DNA of 64,000 nucleotides from MFD01213-c1 sp963704405 (GTDB taxonomy: Bacteria; Planctomycetota; Phycisphaerae; Tepidisphaerales; Tepidisphaeraceae), in assembly GCA_963704405.1 (NCBI GenBank), contig OY969903.1, positions 2,852,001 to 2,916,000 of the forward strand, in the 5' to 3' direction. Under the pieces are notes generated by a model. That model made no database searches, was not told where the DNA came from, and saw nothing but the letters and a program-made list of their open reading frames with translations. This document shows, piece by piece, positions 55,399 to 64,000 of the stretch. Both the position numbers and the translations under genes were made by a program. Numbering within the stretch: position 1 is the stretch's first letter; each line of letters starts with the position of its first letter.

Positions 55399-56253
55399 GA
55401 GCGTGTTATGAACTTTCGCCAATTCCCATCAGTCGAGTCAGCATCACGCAAACGAATGCCACCAGATGCATTCCGGCCAAGGTTGATGCCAGACGCTCGT
55501 AATCCTTGGCCAGTCGGCGGAAACGCGCCAGCCAGGCCAGCGAACGCTCCACCACCCATCGTCGCGGCAGCAGCACAAAACCTTTCTTGGCCTGCGGCAA
55601 TTTCACCACCGACAGTTCAATTCCCTTTTTCTTCGCGGCCGCCGCGGGCTGCTCGCCGGTGTATCCCTGATCGACATACGCCAGCTCGACGGATTTGCCG
55701 GTTTCCTCTTGCACAGCGCTGGCCAGCGTTCCGACTTGCGCGCGATCCTGTTCATCGGCCGCCGTCACGTGCAACGCCAGCAGATGGCCCAGCGTGTCGA
55801 CGGCAATGTGTACTTTGGAGCCTTTTTTCCGCTTGGCTCCGTCATATCCGGCCCGATGTCCGCTCTCGGGTGTTGACTGCAACGTGCGGCTGTCCAGGAT
55901 TGTCGCCGTCGGCTGCGGGTCGCGGTCGGCCAGCATCCGCAGCAACTCGCGGAGATCTCCGGCCATTTCCGCGAACACGCCCGATGCCATCCAGCGCTGG
56001 GTCTGTTGGTAGACAATCTGCCATGGCGGAAGGTCGTTGGGCATATATCGCCAGGGCGAGCCGGTGCGGACGATCCACCGCATCCCGTCAAACACTTCAC
56101 GCAGATCATGCTCACGTTGCGGTGCATCCTGGCTCATCAGCGCCAGATAGGGAGCTACAAAGGACCATTCGTCATCCGTTACGTCGCTTGGATACGGCTT
56201 CCTTGCCATCCGAACTGTACTGGCGAACTAATGCAAAAGTTCATAACACGCTC
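55399..56253 (-). mobile_element. IS5-family insertion sequence, 855 bp, apparently intact
   Basis: Terminal inverted repeats GAGCGTGTTATGAACTTT (55399-55416) and AAAGTTCATAACACGCTC (56236-56253) are perfect over 18 bp. TA flanks both sides (55397-55398 and 56254-56255), so the target duplication is probably TA. One transposase gene fills the element. It sits in the palindrome upstream of the PAP2 gene. Confidence 0.9.
55406..56209 (-). CDS. IS5-family DDE transposase
   Basis: 267 residues with an unbroken frame. The N-terminal domain has YPSDVTDDEWSFVAPYL and the DUF4096 pattern (VFDGMRWIVRTGSPWRYMPNDLPPWQIVYQ matches in segments). Catalytic residues lie in ATILDSRTLQS (D), AYVDQGYTG (D) and RRWVVERSLAWL (E). 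This is the IS5/IS1031 type that moves by cut-and-paste. The intact frame and perfect ends suggest recent arrival, in contrast to the decayed IS110 copies. Confidence 0.93.
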   Translation of the reverse strand: MARKPYPSDVTDDEWSFVAPYLALMSQDAPQREHDLREVFDGMRWIVRTGSPWRYMPNDLPPWQIVYQQTQRWMASGVFAEMAGDLRELLRMLADRDPQPTATILDSRTLQSTPESGHRAGYDGAKRKKGSKVHIAVDTLGHLLALHVTAADEQDRAQVGTLASAVQEETGKSVELAYVDQGYTGEQPAAAAKKKGIELSVVKLPQAKKGFVLLPRRWVVERSLAWLARFRRLAKDYERLASTLAGMHLVAFVCVMLTRLMGIGESS

Positions 56254-56420
56254 TAACAAAACAGGAGGAAAATGAACGCAGAGTCGCGGAGGCCGCGGAG
56301 GTAAAATGCGGAGAAAACAAGGAAAAACATAGCCCTCTCTGTTCTACCTCCGCGGCCTCTGTGACTCTGCGTTCATCCATTCTGTTAGGAGCTCTTAAGC
56401 TACAGCCAGGTGAAAACGAT

Positions 56421-58103
56421 TTAATACGACCCTTCCCCTTGGGGTCGATGAATTCCTTTAAATCCGCGGCAGCGCCAGATGCCGATGGAGCGAATCTTCA
56501 TTCCGCCGCGCTCAATGATGACATCCGGCAATCGCTCGACGGTTTCAAAAGATTCGGCCAGCGGTGCGTATCCCATCGTAGTCCCGACGTAGATGACGTC
56601 TTTGCCGATCAGTTCGGGACGATCAAGCTGGCGGTCCGGCCACATGTCAAACTGCGTGCGACGGCGGCGCACGGATGAGTCCGTCCAATATGATCCGACA
56701 AAATACGTCTTTGGCCGGCCTTGGACATAGAACGCCAACTGCGACGCATCCTGATAATCCTCGCAAAGGATAAACGATCCCGGCGGCAACTGCTTCAACT
56801 GCGCGGTCACAGTCCTGGCGAACGGATTGGCGATGCCCCGCAGTTTGAAGACGATGTCGAAGTTCGAAGGCGACAGCCGCGGCCGCGATTGTCCATCTGC
56901 GCCGGGCTTGCGAGGGAAGGTTTGATTCACTTGCGCCGCCAGGGAATATAAGGCGGTTGATCCGTGCAGCACCGGCTGGACCAGGAAGCCGAAAAGGATG
57001 GCCGCATAAAACCAACCGCGCCAGCATTTCCAGGTTTCGGTGGAATTCATCCGCGTGGAAATGAAATACGCTGTCAGGATCATCAGGGTGAAATATGCGG
57101 GCGCGGGCCAATTTGGTTGAACCTTGCTGAAGGCGGCGTCACCGAGGCATACCAGCAGAAACGGCACGCCGATGTAGATCAGATATCGCACCTGGCGGCG
57201 GTGGGGATCGTCTTTTCCCTTTGTGCCGAGCCCATAAAAAATGGCCGCGATCAGAAAAACTGCAATCGCGGGGTTGATGATCCCTATCTGCGACCCGGCA
57301 AACTCAAGCAGATTGCCGCGCCGAAACCCCCCGCCGCTTCCCGCGCCCGTCTGCGTTGCGACGTGGCGGAACGACGCCCAGCCATGCTGCGCGTTCCACA
57401 CAAGCACCGGCGATGTAAAACAAATCGCGACGACGACCATCAGCCAGGGCCACATCGAGCGAAGATAGCGTCGACTTTCCACATCGACCGCTAAAAACAG
57501 CAGAGCGAAAGGCAGCCAAAGCAGCATGGCATATTTCGTCAAAAACCCCAGTCCTGCGACAACACCGGCGGCGAGCCACGCCCATCGCCGCTGATCGAAA
57601 ACAGCTTTCACCAGCAGACAGGTCGCCAGCGCCCAGAAAAAAAAGAACGGGGGGTCGATCGTCATCAGCGTGCTGCCGGCGGCATACATCGGAATGATCG
57701 CGCCCAGCGGAAATGCGCCGAGCGCAAGTCGATCGCTGGCGAAGAGTCGCCTGGTCAGCCAATAGGTACAGATTGAAGTCCCCACGGCCAGCACGAGTGC
57801 CGGGAACCGCACACCGGGCATGGTGTCGCCGAAGATCAGGCAACTTGCCCGGATGATGTAGGCGATCATCGGTCCTTTGCTGTAGTAGCTCAGGTCCAGA
57901 TGCCTCGACCAATCCCAGTATTGTGCTTCATCGCCCGACAGATCGATTGGACAATTATGTGTGAGGAACCGCCAGCCGCTGAGGAAGCTATAGAGGAGAA
58001 TGGCCGCGAAAATCAGGCGGCAGCGCATCGGCGTGAGCCATGAAAGCTTCCATACCGAATGCGACCGATTCAGTGGGACTGGCGACTCGGCAAAAGCTTC
58101 CAT
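56421..58103 (-). CDS. ArnT/PMT-like integral membrane glycosyltransferase
   Basis: 560 residues with ~10-12 hydrophobic helices. The signature DLSGDEAQYWDWSRHLDLSYYSKGPMIAYIIR places the first extracytoplasmic loop with its catalytic Asp-Glu, as in GT83 (ArnT) and related PMT_2 enzymes. The C-terminal ~160 residues form a soluble domain (PPGSFILCEDYQDASQLAFYVQGR). Such enzymes transfer a sugar from a polyprenyl-phosphate carrier to lipid or protein. The GT2 gene at 53027 is a candidate source of its donor. The start ATG 58103 has no clear ribosome binding site; ATG ~58028 is an alternative. Confidence 0.88.
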   Translation of the reverse strand: MEAFAESPVPLNRSHSVWKLSWLTPMRCRLIFAAILLYSFLSGWRFLTHNCPIDLSGDEAQYWDWSRHLDLSYYSKGPMIAYIIRASCLIFGDTMPGVRFPALVLAVGTSICTYWLTRRLFASDRLALGAFPLGAIIPMYAAGSTLMTIDPPFFFFWALATCLLVKAVFDQRRWAWLAAGVVAGLGFLTKYAMLLWLPFALLFLAVDVESRRYLRSMWPWLMVVVAICFTSPVLVWNAQHGWASFRHVATQTGAGSGGGFRRGNLLEFAGSQIGIINPAIAVFLIAAIFYGLGTKGKDDPHRRQVRYLIYIGVPFLLVCLGDAAFSKVQPNWPAPAYFTLMILTAYFISTRMNSTETWKCWRGWFYAAILFGFLVQPVLHGSTALYSLAAQVNQTFPRKPGADGQSRPRLSPSNFDIVFKLRGIANPFARTVTAQLKQLPPGSFILCEDYQDASQLAFYVQGRPKTYFVGSYWTDSSVRRRRTQFDMWPDRQLDRPELIGKDVIYVGTTMGYAPLAESFETVERLPDVIIERGGMKIRSIGIWRCRGFKGIHRPQGEGSY

Positions 58104-58295
58104 GGGGCCGGGCGATTGTACGCAATGAGTGCGGGAGGGAAAGGGATGCCTGAGGTTCTGGTTTTGTAAGATTCCGCTTCCAATCTCAGATGAGATGACA
58201 AATGAGATAATGGGGGCCGCTCAGATGATGTGGATGGGGAAACGCGATCCCTCATCCCGATTCCGCATTCCAGAATTAGGAATAAGTAAATCGCC

Positions 58296-59048
58296 TCACG
58301 CTTTTTTTATCTTAATTCCGGCCGCCGCGCGTGCCGCGGTGAATGATCCGAACAACCGCACTGCTGCTCCATACAGCGCCGGATGTTCGCGACGGATGGC
58401 GGAATCGGAGATGTGCTTGCCGGATTTTTTGGCTTGTTTTAAGCCGCGGATGACGTCGGTGCGGTCCCAGATTCGGCGCTGGCGGACTTTGACGGGGTCG
58501 ATCTTCGCGGCGCGGAGGGCCATATCGTAGCCGACAAAGTGCCGGACGGCGGCGGCATGGAGGCCGGGGTCGTCTTTTTGGATTGAACCGCTGTTCAGGG
58601 CTTCGGAATCTCTGTGCCGCGCCTTCAATTCGGCGATGACGGTGTTCTTGTCCCACTTGCGGTAGCGGTTCACTTCGTCGGCATCAAGACCGGCGGCGTG
58701 GAGGGCGCGATCCCAACTGCCGAACAGCCTTGGTTGCAGCGACGCAAAGGCTGCCTTGCCGACATCGTCCCGGCGCTTGGTGACCGCAGACCAGTGCAGT
58801 TCCTTGCCGGCGCGTTTGGCTTCCTTGATCAGCTTGATGATCGACGTGCGCGTCCAGCGCGGACGGCGGATGACTTCCGCGTAGTCGATGCCGGCGCGTT
58901 CCACCGCATTGCGGAACGAACCGAAGTGGTACGCCGCGGCGGATACCAGCGACTGCTGCTTCCTGGCCAGCGAATTATAGGAAAGATCGACGCCCTGTTT
59001 ATGAAACTTCTTCAGGGCCTGAATAATTTTTGTTTTATCCCAAACCAT
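58296..59048 (-). CDS. Homing-endonuclease-associated-repeat (HNH_repeat) protein
   Basis: 250 residues from ATG 59048. Four ~55-residue repeats of the type W-D-K-T-x-I-I-x-x-L-K...G-x-x-L...A-A-x-x-H-F-G-S-F-x-x-A-x-x-A-A-G-I are visible, starting at VWDKTKII, RWTRTSII, KWDKNTVI and IWDRTDVI. These HTH-like units occur next to HNH or LAGLIDADG nucleases in homing elements and alone in planctomycete genomes. No nuclease domain is attached. The protein is basic and probably binds DNA. A PIN-like gene starts 170 bp away on the other strand, so a pair is possible but unproven. Confidence 0.78.
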   Translation of the reverse strand: MVWDKTKIIQALKKFHKQGVDLSYNSLARKQQSLVSAAAYHFGSFRNAVERAGIDYAEVIRRPRWTRTSIIKLIKEAKRAGKELHWSAVTKRRDDVGKAAFASLQPRLFGSWDRALHAAGLDADEVNRYRKWDKNTVIAELKARHRDSEALNSGSIQKDDPGLHAAAVRHFVGYDMALRAAKIDPVKVRQRRIWDRTDVIRGLKQAKKSGKHISDSAIRREHPALYGAAVRLFGSFTAARAAAGIKIKKA

Positions 59049-59217
59049 TGTATTGCTCGTTGGGCAGGAGTTTACTGTTTTCTCTCCGATCACTCAATAA
59101 GGGTTTACGAGGAAAATCCTGAGCGAATAAACGCATCGCCTGGCAGCCCGCGCGAGTTTCGCCACGGGCTGCTGGCAGTTGTTTGGCGCGATCGGTCGCT
59201 ATCGCTACGATGCGCTG

Positions 59218-59586
59218 ATGCGTTGGCTGCTTCATGGACCGATGACCTCCGCCGTTGGCGCTGCTTTGCAGCGGCACGGTCATCAAACTCAGGATATGAA
59301 CCAGATCGGCCTCCCACCGGAGATCGATCCAGGCACGGTTTTATCGACCGCCCAGGCGGCCCAGGTGGATATCCTGACGACCGACGCCGCCATGTCGGCG
59401 GCCCCGTTTCTGCTCAGTTTCTGGTTCAATCGCAGCATCGTCTATCTCCAGTTGGAAGGCGCGGACATCGAACAGGATGATGCGATTGACCGGCTATTTA
59501 AACGATATAAGCGGCTGACGCCCGGCCGGCTCTATACCGTCACGGGATCGCGGGTTAAGGTGCGCCAACTGCCGTCGAAGAAATAA
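59218..59586 (+). CDS. PIN-like (DUF5615/Mut7-C-type) protein
   Basis: 122 residues from ATG 59218; the longer frame from 59179 has no better site. It reads MRWLLHGPMTSAVGAALQRHGH, then AQAAQVDILTTDAAMSAAPF and SIVYLQLEGADIEQDDAIDRLF. This matches the small PIN-like group in which the first motif is LLDGPMT and the second ILTTD; here His replaces Asp in the first motif. The end is a basic KVRQLPSKK. No antitoxin-like gene is next to it on its strand. It might be a toxin or an RNA-processing protein with altered catalysis. Confidence 0.65.
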   Translation: MRWLLHGPMTSAVGAALQRHGHQTQDMNQIGLPPEIDPGTVLSTAQAAQVDILTTDAAMSAAPFLLSFWFNRSIVYLQLEGADIEQDDAIDRLFKRYKRLTPGRLYTVTGSRVKVRQLPSKK

Positions 59587-59736
59587 CGATTATTAAATAG
59601 GCATGCGCGGATGATTCACCACCAAGGCGTGGAGAAATGCGTTGATAGATTCTCTTTCTCTCCTGCCCTTTCGTATTTCCGCGGTGATTTTTGCGATTCA
59701 TTTTCAGTTAATTTTCACTTTCATATTGAGGAAGAC

Positions 59737-60639
59737 ATGTCCCTTCTCGTCACAGGCTCCATCGGCATCGATACCGTCGAAACCCCCTTTGGCAAGCGCG
59801 ATGACATCATCGGCGGCTCAGCCATTTACTTCGCCTACGCCTCTTCTTTCTTCACGCCGGTCCGGCTGGTGGGTGTGGTTGGGGAGGATGCGCCGAAGTC
59901 GCTTTTCAACGTGTTTGAAGGGCGCGACGTTGATACCGGCGGGCTGGAAATCCGCAAAGGGAGCAAGACGTTTCGCTGGCATGGATCTTATGTAAAAGAC
60001 TTGAATGAAGCCGTGACGGTGGAAGTGGATTTGAACGTGCTGGCCGAGCGGGCGCCCAGGATTCCGGCGAACTTTCTGGACAGCAAGTACATCTTCCTGG
60101 CGAATACGCATCCGATTTTGCAGCAGCAGATGCTGGCGTCACTGAAACAACCCAAGCTGATCGTCGCCGACACAATGAACCTTTGGATTCAAACCGAGCG
60201 GGAACAGTTGCTTCGGCTGCTGACGCAGATTCATGGGCTGGTTTTGAACGATGGTGAAGCGCGGCTGTTGACGGGGAAGAAAAACCTGATTGAAGCCGGC
60301 CGGGAAGTGCTGAAGCTCGGGCCAAAGTTTGTAGTGATTAAAAAAGGGGAGCATGGCAGCCTGCTGTGCAGCGACACGGACACATTCGTTCTGCCGGCGT
60401 TCCCGGCGGACCAGGTCGTGGACCCGACCGGCGCAGGGGACAGTTTCGCCGGGGGAATGATGGGATATCTTTCGACGCAGGGGTCATTCTCATCTGCGAC
60501 GATCAAGCGGGCGCTGGCGTTTGGGACGGTTGTCGCGAGCTTTACGATCGCAGAGTTTTCGCTGGGGGGATTGCAGGCGGCTACGCGCGAAGCGATCGAT
60601 GAACGCTTCTCGCAATTTAAGCAGGCAATGAGTTTTTGA
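59737..60639 (+). CDS. PfkB-family sugar or nucleoside kinase
   Basis: 300 residues from ATG 59737 after GAGGAAG. The N-terminus LLVTGSIGIDTVETPFG with GGSAIYFAYAS gives the ribokinase substrate site. The C-terminal signature DPTGAGDSFAGG has the catalytic D near 235. The length and motif pair fit adenosine kinase or ribokinase type; the exact sugar is unknown. It is convergent with purD, and an AMP or ribose salvage role would fit, but this is inference. Confidence 0.9.
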   Translation: MSLLVTGSIGIDTVETPFGKRDDIIGGSAIYFAYASSFFTPVRLVGVVGEDAPKSLFNVFEGRDVDTGGLEIRKGSKTFRWHGSYVKDLNEAVTVEVDLNVLAERAPRIPANFLDSKYIFLANTHPILQQQMLASLKQPKLIVADTMNLWIQTEREQLLRLLTQIHGLVLNDGEARLLTGKKNLIEAGREVLKLGPKFVVIKKGEHGSLLCSDTDTFVLPAFPADQVVDPTGAGDSFAGGMMGYLSTQGSFSSATIKRALAFGTVVASFTIAEFSLGGLQAATREAIDERFSQFKQAMSF

Positions 60640-60753
60640 ATCCATGCGAAAAAGTGGAACCGCGGGTTTCCACAGGTGGCGCAGATTCAGAAGAGCATCT
60701 TTTCCCTATCCCCGATATCCGCACACATCTGCGGTTCCCGATTCTTCTGTCTT

Positions 60754-62028
60754 TTATTTGCCGATGGCCTGGTGGCCAATGTCTCGGCGGTAGTGCATGC
60801 CGTCGAAATGGATGAGGCTCATCGCTTCATAGGCGCGTTTTTGGGCATCGGCTACGGTGTCGCCGATTGCGGTGACGCCCAAGACGCGGCCGCCGTCGGT
60901 GAGGATGGTTTTATCTTCGGCGCGGGTGCCGCTGTGGAAGACTTTGACGTTGGGGAGGGCATCGGCTTTTTCGATGCCGGTGATGGGTAGGCCGCTGGGG
61001 TAGTTGCCGGGGTAGCCTTTGCTGGTGGCGACGACGCAGATGGCCGGCCGCGCATCCCATTTGAGCTCAATCTGATCGAGCTTGCCGTCGGCGACGGCGA
61101 GCATGACTTCCAGCAGGTCGCTCTTGAGGCGCATCATGAGCGGCTGAGTTTCGGGGTCGCCGAAGCGGCAGTTGAATTCCAGAACCTTGGGGCCGTTGGC
61201 AGTGAGCATCAGGCCGGCGTAGAGGATGCCTTTGTATTCGATCCCTTCGCGGAGCAGGCCATCGACAACGGGAACGAGGACATCGCGCTCGATCTGCGAG
61301 AGCATGGCATCGGTGACGACAGGCGTGGGGGAATATGCCCCCATCCCGCCGGTCATGGGGCCGGTGTCGCCGTCGTCGACGGGTTTGTGGTCCTGGCTGG
61401 GTTCCATGACGTAAATATTGCGGCGATCGACGAACGCGAGGATGGAACATTCGGGGCCGGCGAGAAGCTCTTCGATGACAATGCGCGTGCCGGCTCCGCC
61501 AAAGGATTTCTTGCGCATGATGGCGTCCACGGTCGCGACAGCGTCGCTGGTGCGATAGCAGACGGTGACGCCTTTGCCTTTGGCCAGGCCGGCGGCTTTG
61601 ACGACGCAGGGCGCATTGCGGATGCGGAGATATTCATCCGCCGCCGCTGGATCGGTGAAACTGCGGGCCTCGGCCGTAGGAATGGCCTGCTGCCGCATGA
61701 TCTCTTTGGCGAACCATTTGTCCGCTTCGATCTGGGCCGCGGCTTGGGTTGGACCAAAGACCTTCACCCCACTGATCGCCAAAAGCCGATCCGCCAAACC
61801 GGCGGCAAGCGGATCTTCCGGACCGATGACCACCAACCCAACAGAATTTTTGCGCACAAACGCCTCGATGGCGTCAAAATCCATGACGCTGCCCGGGATA
61901 TTTTCTGCAACCTGGGCAGTGCCGGGATTGCCCGGAAGGGCAAAGAGTGCTGTAACACCCGGCGAATCTGCGAGTTTCCAGGCTAATGCATGCTCTCTGC
62001 CACCGCTGCCGATTAAAAGAACTTTCAT
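60754..62028 (-). CDS. purD: Phosphoribosylamine-glycine ligase (GAR synthetase)
   Basis: 424 residues, the standard length. MKVLLIGSGGREHALAWKL is the diagnostic N-terminus. The ATP-grasp part has APCVVKAAGLAKGKGVTVC, EELLAGPECSILAFVD and EFNCRFGDPETQPLM. The last part, RVLGVTAIGDTVADAQKRAYEAM, completes the family. It joins phosphoribosylamine and glycine in the second step of purine synthesis. AGGAAAC lies 9 bases before ATG 62028. No other pur gene is in the window. Confidence 0.97.
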   Translation of the reverse strand: MKVLLIGSGGREHALAWKLADSPGVTALFALPGNPGTAQVAENIPGSVMDFDAIEAFVRKNSVGLVVIGPEDPLAAGLADRLLAISGVKVFGPTQAAAQIEADKWFAKEIMRQQAIPTAEARSFTDPAAADEYLRIRNAPCVVKAAGLAKGKGVTVCYRTSDAVATVDAIMRKKSFGGAGTRIVIEELLAGPECSILAFVDRRNIYVMEPSQDHKPVDDGDTGPMTGGMGAYSPTPVVTDAMLSQIERDVLVPVVDGLLREGIEYKGILYAGLMLTANGPKVLEFNCRFGDPETQPLMMRLKSDLLEVMLAVADGKLDQIELKWDARPAICVVATSKGYPGNYPSGLPITGIEKADALPNVKVFHSGTRAEDKTILTDGGRVLGVTAIGDTVADAQKRAYEAMSLIHFDGMHYRRDIGHQAIGK

Positions 62029-62299
62029 CGCGATTGGTTTCCTGATTCGGGGACTGGGCGCAGCTTAGCAAAGGGCGGGGTTTGGGCAAAGGTGAGGGGG
62101 GAGTTTGCGGCCGATCAACGGCTGCCATGGAACGCTAATCATCGCGCCAAAAATCATCTGCATGTGAAACGACATAACTGTAAACAACCGATGTGACGTG
62201 ATCTACCTCAAACGTGCAGCGGGCCCAAGCCTGGCATGCGCCGAACTCTTGGGAACATGCGATTGCCCTGGAAAGGCCCTGCTCAAGTTTGTCACTGAC

Positions 62300-62327
62300 T
62301 TGACACGTGCCTCCCCCCCAGTAAATT
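62300..62327 (+). promoter_or_regulatory. Putative promoter of tRNA-Ala
   Basis: TTGACA (62300-62305) and TAAATT (62322-62327) are 16 bases apart, ~45 bp before the tRNA. The -10 box is weak. The rest of the 62029-62370 gap holds no gene I can support. Confidence 0.45.
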
Positions 62328-62370
62328 GTTCCGTCTCGCCTCCCGCCAGCGGCCAAGACGGCGAAAACGC

Positions 62371-62441
62371 GGGGCCATAGTGAAATGGGATCACGCTACC
62401 ATGGCATGGTAGAATTTGGGGTTCAAATCCCCATGGCTCCA
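62371..62441 (+). tRNA. tRNA-Ala(GGC)
   Basis: GGGGCCA pairs with TGGCTCC with a G-U at 3-70, the alanine identity pair. The D stem is GTGA/TCAC, the anticodon stem CTACC/GGTAG with loop ATGGCAT (GGC), and the T arm TGGGG-TTCAAAT-CCCCA. The molecule is 71 nt with a short variable loop. CCA is not encoded. The D loop is unusually A-rich (AATGGGA) for an alanine tRNA. Confidence 0.9.
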
Positions 62442-62695
62442 CTGAAGTTACATGTTCTGGCACAATTCTGGCCAGAACCGGGGCGGAGAGTGAATCTGTT
62501 ACCGCGTGATCACCCAAGCTCCTCTCAACGATTCCAAAGAAGCGAAGAAGAGAGTTTCGACCGTTTTGTGATCGTCGCGCGCGAAACCGTTAATTGCCGG
62601 CACTTGTGTCCTGATAATAGGCGGCGCGTTGTCTATACCCGTACGCTCGCCTCGGCAGTTAAATGCTTTGCCAACGGCGGTCCCGGCAAAGTGCT

Positions 62696-64000
62696 TTACT
62701 GGGATCGCTTGTGTGCCGCGATCGAGGCGTAGATTAATTGCTGGAGTCCGTGAAAACCCAAGGTCATCGCGTCTGGTACCAGAGCTGCGACGGCGTCGTT
62801 TACGCCGATGGCTGTGGCCGCGAAGATGCCTTGGCGAAGCACGCCGAATGCCTCCTCAACGCTTGGCACCTTGGCTCCCTGAGCGGTGCTCTCGTCTAGA
62901 TGTTTTCGAAAATAGCTGGCGGCCACAGTGTCCAGATGAAGCGTTTGCCCAAGAACGGCTACAGCCGCCCGCGCGTCGTTGAAGCCAACTTCTCGATACG
63001 AGGCAAACAATTCCCCGAAGGCAACGCCGAGCCCTGCCAAACTTTGCTTCGCTCGTTCGTTGTCGACAGCAGATCCAGCACATCCGTCGCTTATCGAATA
63101 TGCTTCAAGGAGCGCGGCGGACGCGTTGTCGCCGAGCGCACCTTCGCCCACTCCCCACTCGTGATAATTTGCTCTGCCTAGCGTTGTGCTGGCGGCCGCC
63201 GACCGAAATAGATTTACGGCACGCTCCGGCTCCCCCGCCTTTCTGTACAAGCTTGATACTTTGTCAATTGTCATCGGGTTACTAGGTTCGGCGTCCAGCA
63301 CTGCTTGGGCAACTCTAAGAGCCAATTGCTGTCTGTCCGAATCGAACAAATGCTGCGCAAGGGCGTACCGCCATCCTGCAAGGTTCGGTACAACGTCTCC
63401 GGATAAAAACGTCTCAATTGCAGTTCGCGCAAGAAGCACAAATAGCTCCGAGGGATCCTCATTGAAGTCTTGCTCCAGAACTGACATGGTCGCGCTGGCG
63501 ATGCGGCGGTGACGGGTGAAGACGAACCAAGATGTTGTGGTCGCGGCCGCCTCTTGGCCGAGAAGGGACAGTACGTCACGGTGAAGTTTTCCGATGGGGC
63601 AGGACAACGCCCTTGCTAACACAGGCCGAGACAAGAATTCCAGCCCTTCGGAATGCATCGCGGCAATCATGCCGATTGCATCGCGCAGGGTTCCTCCACT
63701 TGGGATCTCACGGTGACCTAGTCTTTCGAGCATGAGTCGCACGTGGTTGGGCAGATCATTTCCAAGTCGGACTGCTAGAAGCGCGCCGAAGAACGCCCCT
63801 TGCGCGGTCTTTGCTTCCTCCCGTGCCTGCTCATCGAGCCGAGCTGCACGTTGGTCTTGCGGGATCGCAGCAAGATCTCCCAAGCCCTGGTCTCCGTAAG
63901 CTGCCCACGCCGTTACGATCGCTGTCGCGTCCTCGCCGCCCAATCCGGACAACCGCTCGGTGTAGAAGGTGCATACGCTTGACCAATCCATCGCAGCAGC
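62696..64000 (-). CDS. Large helical-repeat protein, 5' end outside the window
   Basis: The frame runs from the stop at 62696 to the right edge without a start that must be used (the first Met is at 63991), so it is probably the C-terminal part of a longer protein. The visible ~434 residues are almost all helical. From ~residue 195 they show TPR-like pairs (WRYALAQHLFDSDRQQLALRVAQAVLDAEPSNPMTIDKVSSLYRKAGEPERAVNLFR). The N-terminal side, FLSRPVLARALSCPIGKLHRDVLSLLG, looks like a winged-helix region that follows NTPase domains in STAND proteins. If a P-loop lies beyond the edge, this would be a STAND-type sensor. Confidence 0.65.
   Translation of the reverse strand, partial: AAAMDWSSVCTFYTERLSGLGGEDATAIVTAWAAYGDQGLGDLAAIPQDQRAARLDEQAREEAKTAQGAFFGALLAVRLGNDLPNHVRLMLERLGHREIPSGGTLRDAIGMIAAMHSEGLEFLSRPVLARALSCPIGKLHRDVLSLLGQEAAATTTSWFVFTRHRRIASATMSVLEQDFNEDPSELFVLLARTAIETFLSGDVVPNLAGWRYALAQHLFDSDRQQLALRVAQAVLDAEPSNPMTIDKVSSLYRKAGEPERAVNLFRSAAASTTLGRANYHEWGVGEGALGDNASAALLEAYSISDGCAGSAVDNERAKQSLAGLGVAFGELFASYREVGFNDARAAVAVLGQTLHLDTVAASYFRKHLDESTAQGAKVPSVEEAFGVLRQGIFAATAIGVNDAVAALVPDAMTLGFHGLQQLIYASIAAHKRSQ

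Larger units (their letters stand above)
55387..56398. repeat. Palindromic intergenic element interrupted by an IS5-type insertion
   Basis: The arms 56272-56302 (ATGAACGCAGAGTCGCGG and GGCCGCGGAGG) and 56345-56376 (CCTCCGCGGCC and TGACTCTGCGTTCAT) are inverted. Beyond them, TTAAAGCTCCTA (55387-55398), joined across the insertion to ACAAAACAGG, mirrors TGTTAGGAGCTCTTAA (56383-56398). Removing the element restores a near-complete ~155-bp palindrome. It belongs with the 16181 repeat type. Confidence 0.72.

Noticed and set aside
62455..62482. GTTCTGG...CCAGAAC inverted repeat after tRNA-Ala as terminator
   Set aside because: No T run follows; it may still be a processing or random hairpin.

Overview
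The window looks like a chromosome piece from a planctomycete, most likely class Phycisphaerae (Tepidisphaera/Humisphaera-like soil or freshwater lineage). The reasons are GC-rich DNA, two giant secreted proteins carrying a planctomycete 'LEPR' motif near the N-terminus, an even larger beta-strand-repeat protein ending in a dockerin-like pair plus a PEP-CTERM tail, an HNH-associated-repeat protein, and an FtsK/EccC-like ATPase with WXG100-like partners. The taxon is inferred from protein style only; no rRNA is present.

Layout. 1-9.9 kb: a partial secreted protein, a LEPR beta-helix protein, a TIM-barrel isomerase, serC, two small membrane proteins and a cellulose-synthase-like GT2. 10.0-15.4 kb: an accessory island. 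It holds a DUF433/DUF5615 toxin-antitoxin pair between 80-bp direct repeats, three decayed IS110-type elements (one carrying a 122-bp MITE with a 10-bp target duplication), and a run of small minus-strand genes separated by attC-like sites. That run looks like an integron cassette cluster without a visible integrase. 15.6-28.2 kb: a thioesterase, an ABC exporter pair, the 2433-residue PEP-CTERM protein, a GntR/FCD regulator and a lipoprotein. 28.3-33.4 kb: a mosaic LEPR protein (zincin-like motif, vWA, PPC, Calx-beta). 33.4-39.9 kb: zwf, then a minus-strand run from a YkgJ-like protein through bioB to a ketosynthase. 40-45.8 kb: rsmD, DUF58, tRNA(CAU), pyrR-pyrB-pyrC and a metallophosphoesterase.

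46.0-51.8 kb holds the most interesting system. Four genes on one strand encode a WXG100-like protein, a coiled-coil protein with an N-terminal WNG motif, a second tiny WxD helical protein, and a ~1306-residue membrane-anchored coiled-coil ATPase with three FtsK-type domains, of which only the middle has intact Walker motifs. This resembles the EccC/WXG100 core of type VII secretion without the other known subunits.

52-64 kb: an NDUFA9-like SDR, a GT2, a PAP2 phosphatase, an IS5-family element inserted in a palindromic repeat, an ArnT/PMT-like transferase, an HNH-repeat protein, a PIN-like protein, a PfkB kinase, purD, tRNA-Ala(GGC) and a helical-repeat protein cut by the window edge.

At least nine genes carry single-base reading-frame breaks with otherwise intact sequence on both sides. 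Most fit one missing base. This is more likely to be assembly error than real decay, so the gene models below bridge these breaks and say so.
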